Assembly (NCBI GenBank): GCA_964445985.1
Contig: CAYUMU010000089.1
Location: 1-28,208, forward strand
Length of the DNA stretch: 28,208 bases
DNA from: CAYUMU01 sp964445985
GTDB lineage: Bacteria > Planctomycetota > Planctomycetia > Pirellulales > S012-138
Direction: 5' to 3'
Shown here: in pieces, positions 15,484-23,660 of the stretch
How the letters are laid out: the number at the start of each line of letters is the position of its first letter
Numbering within the stretch: the first letter of the stretch is position 1
Notes under the pieces: model-generated
Seen by the model: the letters and a program-made list of their open reading frames with translations, nothing else
Database searches by the model: none
What the model was told of the DNA's origin: nothing
Made by a program: the position numbers and the translations under genes

Positions 15484-15582
15484 ATGACACGTTTACTTCT
15501 TGCCCTATATTTCACCACGCTGCTCGCGCACGTCAGCTCATCCCTTGCGGCCGAGCGCGGCGAACCCTGGCCTTTTCTATCA
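15484..15582 (+). pseudogene. Possible signal-peptide remnant of a fourth gene
   Basis: The ATG at 15484 lies 27 bp after paralog 3. The first 23 codons look like a signal peptide (MTRLLLALYFTTLLAHVSSS then LAAERGEPW, cleavage likely after LAA). After about 33 codons the frame becomes antisense to the convergent secreted-protein gene and loses protein character, though it stays open to 16500. I infer either a gene truncated by rearrangement or a chance hydrophobic stretch. No clear ribosome site is visible. Confidence 0.3.
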
Positions 15583-16503
15583 CTAGCGTTGGAATCGGCC
15601 CTCGCGCCGGCTGGCCGCCCCGCGAGGCGCGGTGAATTGATTCCAATCGGCCGCCAGCGCGCGGGGTTCGTCGAGGAAGGATTCGGGCGGTTCTGCCCGG
15701 CGTGCGGAGTTCACAACCACCCGGGCGAATTCCGCCCGATCGTTGGCGGCCACGTTGGTGAGGCGATGGCTCCACGATTCGAGCATCTCGGGCCTCGATT
15801 CGGCCACGCGCGCCAGTTGGTTGAAGAACCGCGTGGCTTCCAGGAAATTGCCGTCGGCCGATTTGCCGATCAGCGGCTGGAAGGTTTTGGCCATGAGTTC
15901 CACGCCGGTGTGATCCACGCGAAAGAACGCATCGAGCCGGCTGGTGACCTGCACCTTGCCCTGGGCATCGCGAGCGTAACCCGATTTGAGCAGCAGCAAG
16001 CAACCTCCCTGCACTGGTTTGGTAAACACGCCGCCCACGTAGGTGCCCATGGCGTAGATCACATGGGTATCGTTGGTGCTGTACAAGAATTGGACGTCGG
16101 TCATCGAGCCTTCGGTATCGCGGCCGTGAAAGGTTTCGGGGCCGGTTCGCACGAGCGAAACATTGCTGATGCCCAAGGCTCTCCAAAGATCGACGATGAC
16201 GTCGGGATGCCGCACCATGAACAGATACAGTTCGGGGTCGCACATGATGCTTTGGGTGGGCATCCGGCGAAACACCGTTACGTTTTCCAAAACGGCGTCC
16301 ACCTTGCGACGCCCGTCGCTATCCAGGGCTCGATAGGGAATCTGTCGCAGCGCGTCTTCTCGAGCTTCGCGGCTGCTCGACCCTTGGGGATCTTCGGCGG
16401 TTGCGAGTGGCACAAGCACGGCAGCGACCACCATCCACGCGCAACACAAGATTTGCGCGGCGTGACGTGGAGCGGTGCTCCATGTCGCAATAGAAACTGA
16501 CAT
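15583..16503 (-). CDS. Secreted or membrane-anchored protein of unknown function
   Basis: 306 aa, read on the minus strand from the ATG at 16503, which has a purine-rich ribosome site (GGGAGGGGGGAAGC). Residues about 12-36 (HAAQILCCAWMVVAAVLVPL then ATA) form a signal peptide or anchor. The mature part has conserved-looking blocks: VFRRMPTQSIMCDPELYLFM, HPDVIVDLWRALGISNVSL, HVIYAMGTYVGG, CLLLLKSGYARDAQGKVQVT and FLEATRFFNQLARVAESRPE. I recognise no named domain. The overlapping plus-strand frame is rejected as a shadow apart from its first codons. The gene converges on the LRR operon, and its C-terminus lies close to where that operon's possible fourth gene breaks off. Confidence 0.82.
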   Translation of the reverse strand: MSVSIATWSTAPRHAAQILCCAWMVVAAVLVPLATAEDPQGSSSREAREDALRQIPYRALDSDGRRKVDAVLENVTVFRRMPTQSIMCDPELYLFMVRHPDVIVDLWRALGISNVSLVRTGPETFHGRDTEGSMTDVQFLYSTNDTHVIYAMGTYVGGVFTKPVQGGCLLLLKSGYARDAQGKVQVTSRLDAFFRVDHTGVELMAKTFQPLIGKSADGNFLEATRFFNQLARVAESRPEMLESWSHRLTNVAANDRAEFARVVVNSARRAEPPESFLDEPRALAADWNQFTAPRGAASRREGRFQR

Positions 16504-17836
16504 TGCTTCCCCCCTCCCAATGCGATTGACTGCTCAGTTTTTGCCCAGCGGCCTGCTTCCCAGCCTTCACTCCACCACTCTTCTCAAGCGCCTCAGGGCG
16601 GCAAGCCGTGAGGTTGCTGGGTGAGCGTTGGTTGGGAAGTCAAAGTGCCGCTGGCATCCTTCCGTGGTCCGTTAGCCATTCCTCCGATGGGCTAAAGCTC
16701 CACGCCCGACCCAAACTGCCGTTCCTCCCAACGGTCGCGATCGACCCCTCTGGCCCCGGCAGGGGAAGGGGACGGTCGATTTGGCAGGTTGTGCCGGTTC
16801 TTCAGATAATTCGGTTTTCGCCAGCGCGCCGGTCAAACCAAACTTGGCAAATCCTGCCGGTGGCGATGCTGGCAGTGGGAGCCCAGCGTGAGAAGAGCTT
16901 GCACTGGAGGTGCTGATTTGCGCCTGCGGAAGGTGAGCAAAGCCAGCAGTTTAGATTTGATAAAACCACCCAGTTTTCCTAAATTACCCAGTACGAATGG
17001 GTGGTGGGCAGCCAAGGCATCGGCCTAAGTCTTTAAAACACGCAGCTTATGCAAATGTTTTATTTTTGCCATTTACCTAGTCGGACGCTCTGTTAGATTC
17101 TTCCCCATCTCGCACTGTACGAAACTGACCCTTAGGAGTTGATAGAGCCACTTCCAGCTTCTGCGGATGTGGAACCGTGCGGCGTCTGCCACCCCTACCA
17201 ATCACGGACGATACTCCTGCGAAGGATCGCCAGCCCCCGGCCTCTCCCCCTGTCGGCACAAACAGCCAGTGGGGGGCGGCTTGAACCTGGTCGATCCATT
17301 GTGCAACCCCTTCGCCAAGACGTGCGACGGGTCCCTGGGCAAGATTGCCCACCCCGCCCCAGTCAGACTTGGGACATAGACGCTTTCGGTTCACCCACCC
17401 CCGGGCATGGCGAACGGGGAATTCCGCAAATGGGTTCAGCCTAAGCTGACGCCCATCCCACCGACGAACTCGTTGCGCTCGCGTTGCGCGCCGACAGCCA
17501 AAAATTGCCACCCACGGAAGACGAGATGCCTGCCTGGCGGTTCCGCTAAGGCAAGTTTTCTGGATAGGCAGCGACTTTGGTTACTCTGCCGGAAGGGGGT
17601 CCGTGAATGTAAAGCCGAGCGGGGGTGCGCCCTCGCGGGGGGCTGGTTGCTTCACGGCCGTTCCGCTGGGGAGCCGGGGAGTTGGCCAGCCGGTGGGGGT
17701 GGTGACCCATGGATGGGCCGGGCGGTGCGAGTTTGCGGGGGCTTTTTGGGCCAGGGCAAGGGGGCTCCCTCGAGTTCCTTACCCAACCACGTGACCGTCT
17801 TGGATCAGAATTCCATCCCACGAAAAGGAAAGCAAT
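16504..17836. other. 1.3-kb stretch without a supportable gene
   Basis: Several frames of 60-200 codons are open, but their translations are rich in Gly, Arg, Pro and Trp with no domain or family character, and they mutually overlap. The longest minus-strand one (17511 to 17077, 144 codons) is the least bad candidate. The stretch contains an inverted repeat ACCACCCA/TGGGTGGT (16965-16972 with 16998-17005), an AT-richer patch around 17035-17075, and a hairpin-plus-G-rich repeat at 17620-17656. It separates the divergent genes at 16503 and 17837 and must contain their promoters. A structured RNA cannot be excluded, but I did not recognise RNase P RNA, tmRNA or SRP RNA. Confidence 0.55.
17620..17656 (+). 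repeat. Hairpin plus G-rich repeat, relative of the 7.4-7.75 kb spacer
   Basis: GCGGGGG pairs with CCCTCGC (one G-U pair) over loop TGCG. The 14-mer GGTGCGCCCTCGCG (17624-17637) is the reverse complement of 7740-7753. Right after it GGGGCTGGTTGCTTCAC resembles 7484-7503 (GGGGCTGGTAGTTGCTTCAC) with three bases missing. Both modules of one spacer thus recur in another. Confidence 0.45.
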
Positions 17837-19081
17837 ATGGCGAAAGACCTAAGGATTTGGTTGGCTACGGCCACCGTTCTGGCCTGTGCTTTTGGATCAG
17901 CCACGACTGGCTGGAGCGTCGAAACGGAAACGGCGCCCGCGCGATCGCCACTCTTCCGATTGATGTCGGCGGAGAAACATCGGGCTTATCGGGCGATGCT
18001 GCCCAAGGTTGACGATCCGCAGGTGCAAGCGCTGCTCGACGACCCGCGACTGATTCTCTACACCGAGACTGAAATGCCTCGCACCTACCAGTTCTGGGGC
18101 AACCAACTTCAAGGGATCCATTCCGCCTACTACAACATTTCCGCCAACGGCAGCGAGCCTTTCGGCAACGGCAACCGCGAATTTCCGTGGGGTACGCCTG
18201 CCGGCACCCATCGCTCGAGCAACGTGCGTTCGTTCCGGTTGCTTTGGCTGCCGCGCGATGAAGCTGGCAACTTCCACCCGATTGTTTGGTATCGCCGCCA
18301 CCTCAGTGGCGACGGCAGCTTGGGATACGCTTGGACGTTTCCCTTTGGCGCCGTGGTGGGCGAAGTGCTGCAACAGCGCGGACCCGATGGCCGGTACTAC
18401 ACCTTTGAACTGCGGCTGCGAACGCGCGAGGAAGACAACTGGGGCGTGGACGTATTTCGACCCTTCCCCACGGCAGCCCACCTGGCGAGCCGGATTAAAG
18501 AACTGCGTCCCGATTACGAAGCCGCGGCGTCGCTCGTATCGCTGGTCAGCCACTTGGAGCAGCCCAAGAAACTGCCAAACCAGACCTTGGCCGATCGGCA
18601 TCCGCGGGTGACCTTTTCGCAACGGATGGGCGTGGATTCCCTGCCACCTTTAGATGATGCACTCACGATCGAGTTGCTCACCAAGACCGTCTTTCAGTCG
18701 GCCTTGGGAGAAACCTGGCGCCATGGCACCGAGGGCAACTACACCTTTGCCCCCACCACTCAGGACAGCTTTCACGTGGTGCCGAGGAACTACGACGCCG
18801 GGTTCATCTCCGTCGATCGATTCTCTTGCATTCGCTGCCATGAAACGGTGAACCAGAATGTGAATCGTTTCCAGGGAGGCCGCGATTGGTATGGCCGCAT
18901 CCGCGGTTCGGACGGGATTTTCTCATTCCATCCCTATGCGCTTTCCACGATTAGCAGCAGCGGATTCGGGAACGGCGTGGCCATGCGTCGCGAACTGATC
19001 GACGCGGGCGTGGTGGCCGCTTTCCAGCAAACGGCCCACACGGCCAAGGTCTATCGCCAGATTTCGCACTTGAAAGAGTAA
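17837..19081 (+). CDS. Secreted protein with one CxxCH haem-binding motif
   Basis: 414 aa. The ATG at 17837 has AAAGGAA about 6-12 nt upstream. Residues 1-27 form a signal peptide (LRIWLATATVLACAFGSATTG). The body is rich in aromatic residues (RTYQFWGNQL, FPWGTPAGTHRSSNVRSFRL, FHPIVWYRRHLSG). Near the C-terminus CIRCH (C331, C334, H335) in DRFSCIRCHETVNQ is a single c-type haem motif, so it is probably a periplasmic cytochrome-c-like protein. No canonical cytochrome c fold is obvious around it, and the motif lies late in the chain. Planctomycetes encode many large secreted proteins with one such motif; I cannot name this one. A sulfatase gene follows 253 bp downstream in the same direction. 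Confidence 0.82.
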   Translation: MAKDLRIWLATATVLACAFGSATTGWSVETETAPARSPLFRLMSAEKHRAYRAMLPKVDDPQVQALLDDPRLILYTETEMPRTYQFWGNQLQGIHSAYYNISANGSEPFGNGNREFPWGTPAGTHRSSNVRSFRLLWLPRDEAGNFHPIVWYRRHLSGDGSLGYAWTFPFGAVVGEVLQQRGPDGRYYTFELRLRTREEDNWGVDVFRPFPTAAHLASRIKELRPDYEAAASLVSLVSHLEQPKKLPNQTLADRHPRVTFSQRMGVDSLPPLDDALTIELLTKTVFQSALGETWRHGTEGNYTFAPTTQDSFHVVPRNYDAGFISVDRFSCIRCHETVNQNVNRFQGGRDWYGRIRGSDGIFSFHPYALSTISSSGFGNGVAMRRELIDAGVVAAFQQTAHTAKVYRQISHLKE

Positions 19082-19088
19082 CAGCACG

Positions 19089-19127
19089 GCGGCAAGTGGT
19101 TGCTTGCTGCCCTGCCTGAGCGGGCAG
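19089..19127 (+). terminator. Weak terminator-like double hairpin after the CxxCH gene
   Basis: GCGGCAAG/CTTGCTGC (19089-19096 with 19103-19110, one G-U pair) is followed by CTGCC/GGCAG (19112-19116 with 19123-19127). It starts 8 nt after the stop. Only TTGTG follows, so termination strength is doubtful. Confidence 0.35.
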
Positions 19128-19159
19128 TTGTGATGACGTTCCCAACCCCTCGGCGTAGC

Positions 19160-19192
19160 CCCCTCTGCAGCCGCTACTGGCTGTCAGAGGGG
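19160..19192 (+). promoter_or_regulatory. 13-bp hairpin between CxxCH gene and sulfatase
   Basis: Bases 19160-19172 (CCCCTCTGCAGCC) pair with 19179-19192 (GGCTGTCAGAGGGG), leaving one bulged T and a six-base loop. No T-run follows, so it may be an RNA structure in the sulfatase leader, a processing site or a spacer repeat rather than a terminator. Confidence 0.45.
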
Positions 19193-19334
19193 AGCGTCTG
19201 GAGGCGCTGTCAGGGGTCAAAAGGGTGCGGGCAGAAGTTTGCATTGCCGGATGCGGCGGCTCACAATGGCCACGGGGGCCTGGTCGGGCTTTTGTGCTCG
19301 ACGAACACGCTTTTTCGCTCAGGAGAATTTCCGC

Positions 19335-20873
19335 ATGCGCTCGCTTTGCCTTCAATGCATGCTCTTGGGCGCTGCCCTGGCGACGTTTGCCAACCGCGGC
19401 GCCGCGGCCGACCCGGCCTTGCCTGCCCAGAAAGATTCAACGACTCAAACGACTTCGTTGGCAGGAAGTCGGCCCAACATCGTGCTCGTGATGACCGACG
19501 ACCAAGGCTATGCCCAAATGGGCGCGCATGGACATCCGTGGCTGAAAACCCCCCACCTCGATCGACTGCACGAAAGCAGCACGCGGTTCACGGCCTTTCA
19601 GGTCAGCCCCACCTGCGCGCCGACGCGCTCAGCCCTGATGACCGGCCGGTTTCCTTTCAAGAACGGCGTGTCGCATACCATTCTCGAACGCGAGCGGCTC
19701 ACCTTGAAGGCTACCACCGTGGCTCAGTTGCTTAGCCAGGCGGGCTATCGAACCGGCATCTTTGGCAAGTGGCATCTGGGCGACGAAGCCGATTACCAAC
19801 CCGAAAAGCGTGGCTTTAACGAAGTCTTTATCCACGGCGCCGGCGGCATCGGCCAGGCTTACGACAGCAGTTGCGCCGACGCCCCCGGCAATAACTATTT
19901 CGACCCGGTGATTCGGCACAACGGCCGCTTCGAAAAAACCCAAGGCTTTTGCACCGATGTGTTCTTCACGCAAGCCTTGGGCTGGATCAAGAACCAAGCC
20001 AACCGCAAAGAGCCCTTCTTTGCTTACATTGTGACCAATGCACCGCACGGCCCTTACTTGGCGCCCGAAGCCGATAAACAGCGCTTTCTGGACTTGGGCT
20101 TTGCACCCGCTCAAGCTGGCTTTTATGGCATGATCGAAAACATCGACGCCAACGTCGGGCGGTTGCTTGCCAAGCTCGACGAATGGGGACTTCAGGAAAA
20201 CACGCTTGTTATTTTCCTTTCCGATAATGGCACCGCGGGCGGACGCGGCGAACAGCTCATCGGCACAGCCAAAGATGGCACGCCGCTGCGCTTCTACAAC
20301 GCCGGCATGAAAGGCCTGAAAGGTTCGCCCGACGAAGGCGGAACGCGCGTGCCAGCCCTGTTCCGTTGGCCTGGGAAACTGGCGGAGGGGCGCGATATTG
20401 ATCGCCTGGCCGCTCACATTGATATCCTGCCCACGCTGGTGCAACTGGCTGGCAAAGAAGTTCCCGCCGATCTGCAAATCGATGGAAGAAGTTTGCTCCC
20501 GCTGCTCCAAGACAACAAGGCCCAGTGGGCTGACCGGAACCTGTTTTTCCACGTAGGCCGCTGGCCCAAGGGCGCCGACCCCAACAACTTCCAATATGAC
20601 AAGTGCGCTGTGCGCAACCAGCGCTATCGACTGGTCAACAACACCGACCTGTATGACATGGAAGCCGATCCTGGCCAAACCAAGAACGTGGCCGATCAGC
20701 ATCCCGATGTCGTTAAGGCAATGCGAGCCGACTACGACGCCTGGTGGAAAGAAATTCTGCCGCTATTGGTGAACGAAGATGCGCCGCTCGCCCAGGAACG
20801 GCCCTATCATGTTTGGTATCGGCAGCAAATGGAGCAAGGCGGCATTCCCGCGTGGAAGCCGCCCCAACTGTAA
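19335..20873 (+). CDS. Secreted type I arylsulfatase
   Basis: 512 aa. The ATG at 19335 has AGGAGA at 19321-19326 with 8-nt spacing, and opens with a signal peptide (about 1-25). The alkaline-phosphatase-fold start NIVLVMTDDQGYAQMG carries the metal-binding Asp pair. The sulfatase signature is SPTCAPTRSALMTGR, where C94 in CxPxR is the residue converted to formylglycine. The second signature GYRTGIFGKWHLGD, TLVIFLSDNGTAGG and KGSPDEGGTRVPALFRWPGK follow, so all active-site blocks are present. It should hydrolyse sulfate esters, probably of a polysaccharide, outside the cytoplasm. Planctomycetes carry many paralogs, and the substrate cannot be told. No sulfatase-maturase gene is nearby. Confidence 0.94.
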   Translation: MRSLCLQCMLLGAALATFANRGAAADPALPAQKDSTTQTTSLAGSRPNIVLVMTDDQGYAQMGAHGHPWLKTPHLDRLHESSTRFTAFQVSPTCAPTRSALMTGRFPFKNGVSHTILERERLTLKATTVAQLLSQAGYRTGIFGKWHLGDEADYQPEKRGFNEVFIHGAGGIGQAYDSSCADAPGNNYFDPVIRHNGRFEKTQGFCTDVFFTQALGWIKNQANRKEPFFAYIVTNAPHGPYLAPEADKQRFLDLGFAPAQAGFYGMIENIDANVGRLLAKLDEWGLQENTLVIFLSDNGTAGGRGEQLIGTAKDGTPLRFYNAGMKGLKGSPDEGGTRVPALFRWPGKLAEGRDIDRLAAHIDILPTLVQLAGKEVPADLQIDGRSLLPLLQDNKAQWADRNLFFHVGRWPKGADPNNFQYDKCAVRNQRYRLVNNTDLYDMEADPGQTKNVADQHPDVVKAMRADYDAWWKEILPLLVNEDAPLAQERPYHVWYRQQMEQGGIPAWKPPQL

Positions 20874-20936
20874 GGCCTGGCGCGGTCCTTCAGAGCAGTC
20901 GCGCGCCGCCATCCACATCGGGTTCAAGTGGCCCAA

Positions 20937-21230
20937 TTATTTTTGCAGAGCCGAAACCAATTGGCTCTTGCTCATTTTGCTCCGGCCGTTAATGTTCCGC
21001 TGTTTGGCCAGGTTGTAAAGTTCTTGCTTCGAGCGATCCGCCAGGGGCCGGTGGGGGTTGCCCGTGCCTTGGGTTTTCTTGTTGGGCGTGCGGCCCTCTT
21101 TGCGGCGTTGCTTATTCACCGTGCGGGCTGCAATCTCTTTCGCCCTGTCTTCCGACACGCCCCGGTCGCGGCTGCTGTCTTTAATGTGTTCGTACTGACG
21201 CTCGTCTTTCTTGCTCCATGCGGCAGGCAT
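20937..21230 (-). CDS. Small Rho_N-domain protein ('plasmid stabilization' type)
   Basis: 97 aa, minus strand from the ATG at 21230, with GGAG 8 nt upstream. The first 60 residues are highly charged (SKKDERQYEHIKDSSRDRGV, EIAARTVNKQRRKEGRTPN). The second half, NPHRPLADRSKQELYNLAKQ then NINGRSKMSKSQLVSAL, is a Rho_N/SAP-like helical nucleic-acid-binding motif. Very similar small proteins are widespread in bacteria and often labelled plasmid stabilization protein or Rho termination factor on weak grounds; their function is not settled. It is convergent with the sulfatase (63-bp gap) and is the last gene of the minus-strand series. Confidence 0.85.
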   Translation of the reverse strand: MPAAWSKKDERQYEHIKDSSRDRGVSEDRAKEIAARTVNKQRRKEGRTPNKKTQGTGNPHRPLADRSKQELYNLAKQRNINGRSKMSKSQLVSALQK

Positions 21231-21277
21231 GATATGGACTCCACGAAAAAGTTGGAAGGTTTGCCACGGACGAAACG

Positions 21278-21295
21278 ACGGTTCAGATGAACCGT
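21278..21295 (-). terminator. Hairpin directly after the 47-aa ORF
   Basis: ACGGTTCA and TGAACCGT are perfect 8-bp arms separated by two bases. On the minus strand the hairpin begins at the base after the TAA of the 47-codon ORF and is followed by CGTTTCG. The T-run is poor. It could attenuate transcription towards the Rho_N gene. Confidence 0.35.
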
Positions 21296-21439
21296 TTAAC
21301 TCGCTTGCATTTCAGGTTCTGCCGAAAACGCTGATGCCGAGGTTCGACCCTTCGGCTGAGAAGAACTTCGCTCCGCTACGGGGTTGGTGGGGGAACCTTG
21401 AGATGCGGATGCTCGTTTATCGGTGAAGGTGTGACCCAT
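21296..21439 (-). CDS. Possible 47-aa small protein
   Basis: A minus-strand ATG at 21439 is preceded by AGGAGA with a 5-nt spacer, the best ribosome site in this neighbourhood, and the frame closes with TAA at 21296-21298. The product (MGHTFTDKRASASQGSPTNP at its start, then Ser/Ala/Glu-rich, ending EPEMQAS) has no membrane segment or Cys and looks disordered. It lies 42 bp after the acyl-CoA dehydrogenase stop, with a hairpin immediately downstream. The low-complexity composition is a warning: this could be a non-coding spacer repeat that happens to be open. Confidence 0.35.
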   Translation of the reverse strand: MGHTFTDKRASASQGSPTNPVAERSSSQPKGRTSASAFSAEPEMQAS

Positions 21440-21481
21440 GGTTTTCTCCTGTTGGAAACGCCGTCCTAGGCCCTGGAGCCA

Positions 21482-23491
21482 TCATTGCTCGTAGGGCATC
21501 AAGATTTCATCGGGATGCACGCCGGCGATCGATTGGAATTTGCCGTCGGCAATGGCTTCGCCCAATTGAGTTACGCGGCGGAATTCGCGGTCGGTAGGCC
21601 GGCGGCTTTCCAACTCGCGGCGCAAATCGCCGCAGAGCACGGCCGCGGCTTCTTGCACCACTTCGTCGGTTTGACGAGCCGCATAGAGCGCCGTGGCGAG
21701 CATCACCACGGCGTTTTGCACGCGATGAGAAATTTCCGACATGCGGCACTGCCGATCCGCCAGCTTCAACTGATGCTTGCGCATCGCGCCGCTGATTTCG
21801 GCTGGCGAATGTTGCAACCAATGGGCCGCGAATTGGGCATGTTCGGCTAGTGAAGATGGCATGCTGGGCAAGCTGGCCTTCGCCTTGGGCATCTTCTGCT
21901 TCATCATCCACTTGCTGTATTGCCACATCGGCCCGCGCAGCTTCCACAGATGACCTGGGTTGGCCAGGTTGGGCTTTTTGATGCCTGCTTTTTGCAGCGT
22001 TTCGCCAATGGGCTTGAAATACGTCATGCCGTGCTGTTTGACGAGCGACTTGAAGAATGCCATGCCGAGCATCTCGCCTTCGCCTTCGTAAATGCAGGGG
22101 GCCAGGTACTCATGGATGTTGTCGCCGAACAGGTGCCCTCGCAGGAACGAGCGGCCGCCGTGCGTTTTCATGAAGTACTCGATCGCGCATTCCTTTTGGG
22201 CTTCGCTGCCAAATATTTTGGCGATGACACATTCCATTTCGCCGCGATAGCCTTGGTCGAGCAGGCTGCCGCACCAATCGACCAGCGCGTCGCAGGCCAC
22301 GATCAGCCCCGCGGTGCGTCCCAGGCGGCGTTGCACCAGCTCGCGGGTAGCGATTTCGGCGCCATAGGTGCGGCGGAACTTGGCCCAAGGCAGCATGCTG
22401 GCCAACATCAACCGCATGGTGCCGGCCGCGTTGGCGCACAGCGAAACCCGACCCAGGTTCAAACCGTGGTAGGCAATCGTCAGGCCGTCGCCCCGCTCGG
22501 GCCGCAGCAGGTTATCGGCCGGCACGCGGAAATCGCGAAACACAATGCCCTGGTTGTAGGTGTGCTTCAACGCCCAAAGTCCGTACGACTTGAGCTGGAA
22601 ATGTTCGTCTTCTTGCGGCGGCAAGTCGGCGATCAGCACCGCGGGTTTGCCTTCGATCAGGCAGACCAAACCGATCGTGCGGCCGGGCACCACGTTGGTG
22701 ATGAACAACTTTTCGCCATTCACCACGTAGTCGCCGCCTTGCAGGCGAGCTTCGGTTCGCAGGGCCGTGAGGTCGGAACCGGCCGCGGGCTCGGTCAGGG
22801 CGAATGCCGACAGGCTCTGGCCGCTGGCCAGCCGCGGCAAGAATCGCTGCTTTTGTTCAAGTGTGCCGAAGGTTCGTACGGGATCGACCGCGCCAATGCA
22901 GCCGTGCACCGAGGCCAGCCCGGCTATGGTGGGATCGACCATGGCCATTCGCGTGAGGAACGGCGCGAAGCTGTGAAAGGGCGTGCCACTGCCGCCGTAT
23001 TCGCGATCAACCAGCAATCCCCAGTAACCGTCGGCGCCCAGGTCGTTGAGCACGCCCTCGGCGATTTTGCCTTCGTTGTTCATGAGGGTGCCCGCCGCGC
23101 GATGCCGGGCCACGGTGGCCAACGAAGCATCCATCACGCGGGTGACGTCGGCCGGCGTTTCGGTGGGCGAGGAACGAAAGCCATCGGCATCGATCCGGGC
23201 ATCCCAAATCGCGCGATGGATGGGGCTGTTAACCGTTTGATAGCGCTGGGCAAACAGGGCTTCCACCTGGTCGTCGGCGCGATCCAAGGCGCCCGTTCGA
23301 CGCGATTCTTCTTCGCTCTTGCCGGCCAGCTTGAAGGCGGTTTCGGCAAACGATTCCTGCTCCGGCGTGGCGTCGGCCGGTCGAGGAGCGCCATCCGTTG
23401 ACTTTTCACCATGCGGTGGCTGGTCGCCAGGTTGAATGCCGTGAGGCTGGTCGCCGGCAGGTTGCCGGGAGGAATCTGCCTTGGTCGCCAT
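21482..23491 (-). CDS. Large acyl-CoA dehydrogenase family protein
   Basis: 669 aa from the ATG at 23491, preceded by a purine-rich AAGAGAAAGAG; a longer frame to 23773 lacks protein character. An N-terminal Gln/Pro-rich, probably disordered segment (about 1-50) precedes the dehydrogenase: GYWGLLVDREYGGSG, LASVHGCIGAVDPVRTFGT, SAFALTEPAAGSDLTALRT (FAD/substrate segment), GDYVVNGEKLFITN, GVRDFRVP-type block FRDFRVPADNLL, then YEGEGEMLGMAF at the position of the catalytic Glu region. About 170 extra C-terminal helical residues make it resemble the two-domain very-long-chain type. It should introduce the alpha-beta double bond in fatty acyl-CoAs. No electron-transfer flavoprotein or other beta-oxidation gene is adjacent. 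Confidence 0.9.
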   Translation of the reverse strand: MATKADSSRQPAGDQPHGIQPGDQPPHGEKSTDGAPRPADATPEQESFAETAFKLAGKSEEESRRTGALDRADDQVEALFAQRYQTVNSPIHRAIWDARIDADGFRSSPTETPADVTRVMDASLATVARHRAAGTLMNNEGKIAEGVLNDLGADGYWGLLVDREYGGSGTPFHSFAPFLTRMAMVDPTIAGLASVHGCIGAVDPVRTFGTLEQKQRFLPRLASGQSLSAFALTEPAAGSDLTALRTEARLQGGDYVVNGEKLFITNVVPGRTIGLVCLIEGKPAVLIADLPPQEDEHFQLKSYGLWALKHTYNQGIVFRDFRVPADNLLRPERGDGLTIAYHGLNLGRVSLCANAAGTMRLMLASMLPWAKFRRTYGAEIATRELVQRRLGRTAGLIVACDALVDWCGSLLDQGYRGEMECVIAKIFGSEAQKECAIEYFMKTHGGRSFLRGHLFGDNIHEYLAPCIYEGEGEMLGMAFFKSLVKQHGMTYFKPIGETLQKAGIKKPNLANPGHLWKLRGPMWQYSKWMMKQKMPKAKASLPSMPSSLAEHAQFAAHWLQHSPAEISGAMRKHQLKLADRQCRMSEISHRVQNAVVMLATALYAARQTDEVVQEAAAVLCGDLRRELESRRPTDREFRRVTQLGEAIADGKFQSIAGVHPDEILMPYEQ

Positions 23492-23611
23492 GGGTGGGGC
23501 TCTTTCTCTTACGAGTGCAGCGGCCGAGGAAACGCAGGTCCGCGACTTCCAATGGTTCAAACGGCCGGTTGCTGAATTATACGCCAACCACGGTCTAAGG
23601 TTAGAGCCTAT

Positions 23612-23625
23612 CCCTTCGCGAAGGG
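23612..23625. terminator. Palindrome between methyltransferase and dehydrogenase genes
   Basis: CCCTTCGCGAAGGG is a perfect 14-base palindrome, 36 bp after the methyltransferase stop (minus strand). A second small stem, GGCAGGAACTTGCC, lies at 23628-23641. There is no T-tract. It may separate the two transcripts. Confidence 0.3.
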
Positions 23626-23660
23626 GGGGCAGGAACTTGCCCTGACGCCCACCAGGCCAT

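Noticed and set aside
15484..16500. Plus-strand 338-codon frame
   Set aside because: Beyond the first ~33 codons it is antisense to the secreted protein at 15583-16503, which has a signal peptide, ribosome site and protein-like composition.
16965..17005. Inverted repeat ACCACCCA/TGGGTGGT as a terminator
   Set aside because: The 25-base loop is long, no T-run follows, and no gene ends nearby.
17077..17511. 144-codon minus-strand ORF in the 1.3-kb gap
   Set aside because: Gly/Arg/Trp-rich translation without domain, no clear ribosome site and mixed third-base usage. It cannot be supported as a gene.
17407..18012. 201-codon plus-strand ORF overlapping the CxxCH gene start
   Set aside because: Low-complexity translation that runs into the real gene in another frame; it also spans a hairpin and G-rich repeat.
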